Position numbers and translations under genes: made by a program | DNA from: Phialophora verrucosa | Taxonomy: Eukaryota; Ascomycota; Eurotiomycetes; Chaetothyriales; Herpotrichiellaceae | NCBI GenBank assembly: GCA_002099365.1 | Contig: MSED01000009.1 | Location: 2,348,348 to 2,412,347 of the forward strand | DNA: 64,000 nucleotides | Direction of reading: 5' to 3' | Notes under the pieces: model-generated | Told to the model about the DNA's origin: nothing | Database searches by the model: none | What the model saw: only the letters and a program-made list of their open reading frames with translations | In this document: positions 58,801 to 64,000 of the stretch, piece after piece | How the letters are laid out: every line of letters starts with the position of its first letter | Position numbering within the stretch: the stretch's first letter is position 1

Positions 58801-61158
58801 TTAAATAAATTTATTAATTTTATAGAGGCTTATAGTAAATAAAGTATTCTCCTTCTTCTTTAGGTTTTAGTAAAATCTTATTACTTTAATTATAGTAATA
58901 TCTATAGTAATTATATTCTAGGGGGATAGCGATACTTTTATATAGTTATCTTCTATTTCGATATAGCTATCCTTTAGAGATACTTTTATATTACTACCTT
59001 TATTTATCCTCGCGGTATAGGTTAATACTAATTCGTAATATATAACTTTTAGTTAGTTCTATAGGTCCTATTTATAAGTATAGCTAGTTATAGTCTATAG
59101 AATAGATCTAATAAGTAGACGCCTAACTAAAGGAGGTTTAGAGACTAGATCTAGTCTAGATATTATTTTTAAATATATAAAACCTTAGAGGTGCGAATTT
59201 CGTCTATCCGCCCGGCGTTTATCTTTATAAGCGAATAATTAATCCCGTCTAGTAACGTCTTCCTAGTATCGTTATAAGATTATAGTAATTTAGAGGCTTT
59301 AGCGAAGTATATAAATCTCTTAAGTAAATATTAGCTTATCTTAATAGTCTTAAGGCTAAAGTAAGTATTAGTTTCGTATATCTAACTATATATCGAAGTA
59401 AATAAACTACTTTCTTTCTAGAATTAGGTTATAACTCCCTAGATCTAGTATAAATATAGAGAGGTTTTATTATCTCTATCTATTAACTTTTAAGTATAGA
59501 GTTAAGATTTTAGTAATTAGCTTTCTAAGGTATTTATTATACCTCTTTATAGGGTAAGGGGTCTCTAAATAAGTAGTAAAGATATTTAAGAATCGGGTTA
59601 AATTACGCGCGAGCTTAATATTAATAAAAATAAATTTATTTACTTTAAAGTCGGCTAAGGTAGAGGTTTAAATTATATATCTATTAAATAATAATTTATA
59701 TAATATAGTAAAGTACTTTCTATTTAGTAGCTAACTTAAATCGATAGAAAAGATATCGATATTATACTTCCCTAAGGAGGAGACTTCCTCTAGGGTTATT
59801 CTTTTCTCGGTTCTTCCTTCTAGGCTTCGTTAACTTTAATAGCTTTATTCTCGGCCTTTATAGGGTAATCTTAAGAGAGATATCTTAGTTAACAATAGGT
59901 AAAATATATCTCGGCGCGACTTAAGGCCTACTTAATAGTATTATCGTAGGTTAGTTAGTTCTATAGGGGCTAGCTATCTTCTCTATTTAATTCTAGAAAT
60001 AGTATAAGTATAATACATATATTTAAGGTAGGAGTTAATATAGCCTTATTAGTTAGTCTATTTCCTAGTATATAGCGAGCTTTATAGTAAGTCTTCTCTT
60101 TATTAACTAATTATAATTCTTAATTAGTTTATTAATAAATATTAGCGATGTCTTAATAGGTTTATAGGGTATAAAAGGTCGGTGTAATTACTATTTATAA
60201 AGCTAGTATTAATTTATTTCGTAAGTTAGAATAAAGGTTATTTTCCGGTATATCGCCTTCGCTAGCTAAGTATAGGAACTTAGTATAGAAGTTATTAAAT
60301 AGTTCTATTACCTTTATATAAAGGGCTTAGTACTCTTCTTACGCGTTCTTAACTTAATAAGGGTTAGTATAAGTTCTTACTAAGAACTTAAGTATATTTA
60401 TAGTATTAATAAATAGATCTTTTTTATTAAGGTTATAGCGGGATTATAAGTAATATTATATATCTCTAGTAGTATAGCTATATAAGTATACTATCTTAAC
60501 TTCTTTAGAGGGGAATTAGAAGATATTAGCGGAGAATTTACTAAAAACCTTAGATCTCTATAACTCGAAGGTAGGCTTTTTTCTATTAAAGAGAGGCTTA
60601 GGGTCGGGGATACTAATATATTATACTAGGGCTAGTTCTAGAGTCGCGCTTTAGTTATATTTAAGGTAATTAATAATAGCTTATTTCTATATAATTTAAT
60701 AATTAAGATCTATAATTTATTCCTTTTATTCGACGATTTAAATCTAAGAATCTTAGATAGTACCTTCTTAGTCTATAATAGTGTTTTAGCCTTAGTTAAT
60801 TACTTTTAGAAGGGTTTATTTAGGGATAGCTTTAACTTTAGCTATAGTCTTATACTTTAGTAGTTAGTAGAGCTACAGGGTTAATTTAATATCTCTAGCT
60901 ATATATAATTTATATCGATCTATACTAGTAAGTCTAAGTTCGGTATTAAGGGTATCGGGTTTAGTATTTTATTCGGTAGTCGATAGGATAGTTTAGTTAT
61001 CGGCCTTAGGGTTGTTTAAGTCGGTTAGTTATATTATTATTAGCGGGTTTAGTTAGTAATAGTTAAGTTATTAGCTTTAGTTCGTTCTAGTCGGTTTTTA
61101 GTCGGGTAGGATATTTATAATTCCTTTCTAGGATAGTAATAGGGTAAGTTTAGTCTAA

Positions 61159-61518
61159 TATAACGGTATAGTATACTAATAGAAGAAGGTAAGGCGAACA
61201 CTATATAAAGGTATAGATTACTTAATACTAAGAGACTAAACTAAAGAGAGGGAAAGGGTATAAAAGGCGCGGTGCCTATTACTTTAGATAAATACTTCTC
61301 TCCGCTAAGGATTTCGGTATACGCGTAAGCCGCTAAGGATTTTAGTTATATATAGCTAATTAGCGTTTAGTTATATAATTATATAGCCTTACTTACCTAA
61401 TTAGGATAAAGCTTAGTAGGTACGCGCTTTACCGGAAATAGTCGCCTATAGCCTATAGCCTTATCTTCTATTATACGCGGTCGCGTATATATACTCGAAC
61501 TTAGTATAGGCCGTAATA
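61159..61518 (-). repeat. 5' LTR of the Ty3/gypsy element
   Basis: 360 bp, partner of 55,328-55,687. Because the element reads on the minus strand, this right-hand copy is its 5' LTR. Confidence 0.93.
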
Positions 61519-61523
61519 AAAGC
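61519..61523. repeat. Target-site duplication, right copy (AAAGC)
   Basis: Identical to 55323-55327 and directly adjoining the right LTR. Confidence 0.9.
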
Positions 61524-63200
61524 TCTAGTATATTACTTAATATATTTATAACTTTATATTTAATAATAATAATAGCTAATTTAAGGGTAAGACTATCTTT
61601 TATATTAACTAGCCGTATATATAATAAAGCTTAGATATATATCTATATAATTTAAGAATCCTATACTATACTATTTAGCCTAGTACTACCGCTACTAAAA
61701 AGATTACTATTTTATATAATTAGAATAATTTCAAGGATAAAATTCTCTTCTTATTACTTAATAATTATTTTACTTTACTTAAGCTTAACCTTTAAAGCGC
61801 TTATTATAAGATTATAGTATTAAATATACTTAAGAATATATTAATATTTCTATAAATTATTAACCGCGTCTATTATATTAACTAAGAGGTAATATAGTAT
61901 ATTTAAGTCTATTATATCTAGAGCACCTATAACTAATAGATCTTTACTAATATAATAGCGAAGATACTTATATAGATAATTAGTAAAGTTAATATTATAT
62001 ATTAGAAAATCTTATAAAATAACTAAAAATAGATACTACTAGCGGTAAAGGATATAACTCTATAAAAAGCTTATAAGCTTATATAAGTATACTCTAATTT
62101 ATATTATTAATAATAATATAAAGAATATATTTAACTTCTTTATAGTTTACGCTACTTTCGCTTAAAATAGCGCTATTTAAAACTTTAATACCTTTTAACC
62201 GATCTTAATAAAGCCTCTATATAGTACTTTACCGCTCGCTATATCTTTCTCCCGACAGTAGGTTTATAGTAAAAGATTCCTAAGTACGACCTTATTATTT
62301 ACCTTACTTATAAATTAACTACTTTTAGTCTATAGATTAAATCTAGTATCGACTATATTAATAAATCTAGTCTAGAGACTACTCCCTTTCCTAATAATCT
62401 AGCTAATCTTTTACTCTCTATAGAAGCCGATATCGCTATCTACGAGATATCGATCCGTCGCTATTAAAATAATATATATACTTATACGGGCGGTATACTT
62501 ATCGAGATAATCCTATATAGGAGGGTTATTAAATAGTAACCGGTAAATATTAACTATAACCCTTAAACCTATAAATTTTAGTGTATATACGATAACTATA
62601 TTATTAATAAGGTTTTAATATAGCTTTAAGATATTAATACTCTATATTTAATCGACCTAAATAGAATAGACCGTTATAATCCTATATATAAAGTATAATA
62701 CTATACTATTAAGGACCGGGTTATCCTTATACCTTATTTAGTACCCGAATATAACTTTATTTACTAAAATATTACGCTAACTATTATCTATACTAACGAA
62801 GAAGATACTTATTAAGCCTATACTAAAGATAATAAAGAGTTTAACGGACCTTATAATAATAACTTGTCTTTATATACCTCTAAGGCCGACGGTCTATTTA
62901 ATTACAGCACTTTACTTAACCGTTACTCTTATCTTACTTCCGAATAACCTAACGCTCTAAATACCTTTATTATATTACCTTATTAGCCGATCCGGCCGTA
63001 GGATCTAAATAATAATAGTAACTTTAAAGATATACTAAAGTCCCCTTTAATAGATAAAGTAGATCCTTCTCTTCTTAGTTAGATAGTAAATAAGGCCCTA
63101 ACCCCTCTATATCCTCTACCGCCCGATAATAACTCCCTATTCGGCCCTCTTCTCGGTTAAAGCGGTAAGGCTAATTAATATAACACTTCTCTATATCCTC
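61524..63200 (+). pseudogene. Degraded coding relic (right part)
   Basis: Plus-strand frame with RIP-type stops continues after the LTR element; readable stretches include YNFIFNNNNS, PSTTATKKITILYN and IAIYEISIRRY. Likely the continuation of the 54,280-55,322 relic. Family not recognised; end approximate. Confidence 0.4.
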
Positions 63201-63900
63201 CGCTATCCTTTTCCTAATATCTTAAGCCTAGTACTACCGATAATAAATAAATATATATCGATTCGCGTCTATTAGAAAAGTAATATAAAGATTTAAGCTA
63301 AGTAGACTTTAGTAGGAACTTAAGAATAGTAGATATATAATTAGAGCTAAAGGATAGTAAATAATAAGTGTTTTAAGATAGTAACCGATAAGTACTTAAT
63401 AATAGTAGACGATATATATATAATAATAATAGATATAAAGTACTTAATAATATTAAGTACGCTATAAGTACTTAGGATAGTAAATATTACGGTAACTAAT
63501 AGCTATAATATAGCGATATAGATCAGCCGCTAACTTAAATATATAGCGATTTCTACTTAAAGTAAGTAGACTAGTAGATAAATAAGTATAATAAGTATTC
63601 TATAATAATAAATATAAGTAATACTATTATAAGTACCCTTAACGCTAATCTAATATATATAGTCCTTATTTCCCTCGGTCTTAAGCTACTAAATAACTAT
63701 AGGTTATAGATAATAAAATAGATCTAGTTAAAGGTATTATTAAATCTATTCTATATCCTATTTTATATAGATTATTAACCTCTATTTAGTACTTAATTTA
63801 ATATTTCTCTAATACTAATAGATTTATCTTATCTCCTACTAATTATATTATCTATTTAATACTATAGCGCGTATATAATAGTCCTTTAGGCGCCTTATCG

Positions 63901-64000
63901 GTTAGGGTTAGGGTTAGGGTTAGGGTTAGGGTTAGGGTTAGGGTTAGGGTTAGGGTTAGGGTTAGGGTTAGGGTTAGGGTTAGGGTTAGGGTTAGGGTTA
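63901..64000 (+). repeat. Telomere array (TTAGGG)n
   Basis: About 16 perfect TTAGGG units (phase starts GTTAGGG at 63,901), G-rich strand running 5' to 3' into the window end, as expected at a right chromosome end. The preceding subtelomere has no interspersed TTAGGG. The array joins RIP-mutated DNA directly at 63,900. Confidence 0.98.

Larger units (their letters stand above)
55328..61518 (-). mobile_element. Ty3/gypsy LTR retrotransposon, complete structure, RIP-inactivated
   Basis: 6,191-bp element with 360-bp LTRs at both ends and a matching AAAGC duplication. Termini read TATAACGG...CCGTAATA, the expected RIP products of TG...CA ends. It lies on the minus strand: a purine tract (reverse complement of 55,691-55,702) abuts the left LTR, which is therefore the 3' LTR. 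Reverse transcriptase lies around 57,900-58,800 with the catalytic box read as YLDN, RNase H at about 57,600-57,770 (ETNASD, AEYNYNIYDKE). Integrase is expected between 57,500 and 55,700 and Gag/protease on the right (about 59,200-61,100), but those are too decayed for me to confirm. Many stops prevent any product. Confidence 0.93.
44873..63900. repeat. RIP-saturated AT-rich subtelomeric block
   Basis: About 19 kb in which the dinucleotides CpA and TpG are almost absent while TpA is hugely over-represented and CpG remains common, including CG-rich islands. I found only scattered exceptions (for example near 45,296, 45,453, 46,271, 47,055 and 47,099). That is the direct footprint of repeat-induced point mutation, which turns C to T in CpA on both strands of duplicated DNA. 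Long frames are destroyed mostly by TAA/TAG, the products of CAA and CAG. No intact gene is present. The edge is abrupt: ordinary gene sequence to about 44,870, then this block up to the telomere. It is probably heterochromatin. Confidence 0.95.

Noticed and set aside
47200..63200. Telomere-linked RecQ helicase relic
   Set aside because: Subtelomeres of fungi often carry one, but I found no recognisable Walker A or DEAH-type motif in any readable fragment.
44873..63900. CRISPR array or tandem satellite
   Set aside because: No regularly spaced identical repeats; the recurrent units are dispersed or LTR pairs, and the organism is a fungus.

Overview
This window is the right-hand end of a chromosome or chromosome-sized contig from a filamentous ascomycete (Pezizomycotina). 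The evidence: the last 100 bases are an uninterrupted TTAGGG array running to the 3' end. Introns are short (47-110 nt) with GT...AG ends and CTAAC/CTGAC-like branch sites. The proteins are typical of the group (fungal DUF2458, UapA-type purine permease, Zn2Cys6 regulator, Vip1, fungal sugar porters). The distal ~19 kb carries an extreme signature of repeat-induced point mutation (RIP). I cannot fix the class; Dothideomycetes-like proteins make that a reasonable guess only.

Region 1 (1-27.5 kb) is gene-bearing, mostly core DNA. In order: a COX14-like cytochrome oxidase assembly protein (-), an NmrA-like pseudogene (-), a DUF2458 protein (+), a two-exon coiled-coil/disordered protein (+), a three-exon acidic protein (+), a disordered protein (+), a small secreted protein (-), a single-pass membrane protein with a micro-exon (-), a 78-aa conserved small protein (-), Cys-rich small proteins (-), a Vip1 RRM protein with metallothionein-like repeats (-), a RecA/Rad51-paralogue ATPase (-), a MOSC-domain protein (+), a purine permease (+), a short-chain dehydrogenase (+) and a small hydrophilic protein (-).

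Region 2 (28.3-44.9 kb) is sparser and enriched for accessory metabolism: an 8-exon sugar transporter (-), a zinc alcohol dehydrogenase (-), a cytochrome P450 (+), a second sugar transporter (-), an SCP2-like/phytanoyl-CoA-dioxygenase-like fusion (+) and a Zn2Cys6 regulator (+) broken by an in-frame TAA and a frameshift. It could be a small subtelomeric catabolic or specialised-metabolite set, but no PKS, NRPS, terpene synthase or similar backbone gene is visible.

Region 3 (about 44.87-63.90 kb) is gene-free, AT-rich DNA almost devoid of CpA and TpG, while CpG is retained: saturated RIP. It holds a complete but dead Ty3/gypsy LTR retrotransposon on the minus strand (55,328-61,518; two 360-bp LTRs; 5-bp target duplication AAAGC) nested in older degraded coding DNA, plus dispersed palindromic short repeats. 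The telomere array (63,901-64,000) closes the window.

Multi-exon models were built by hand: each was checked for phase continuity and a total length divisible by three, but none is confirmed by transcript data.
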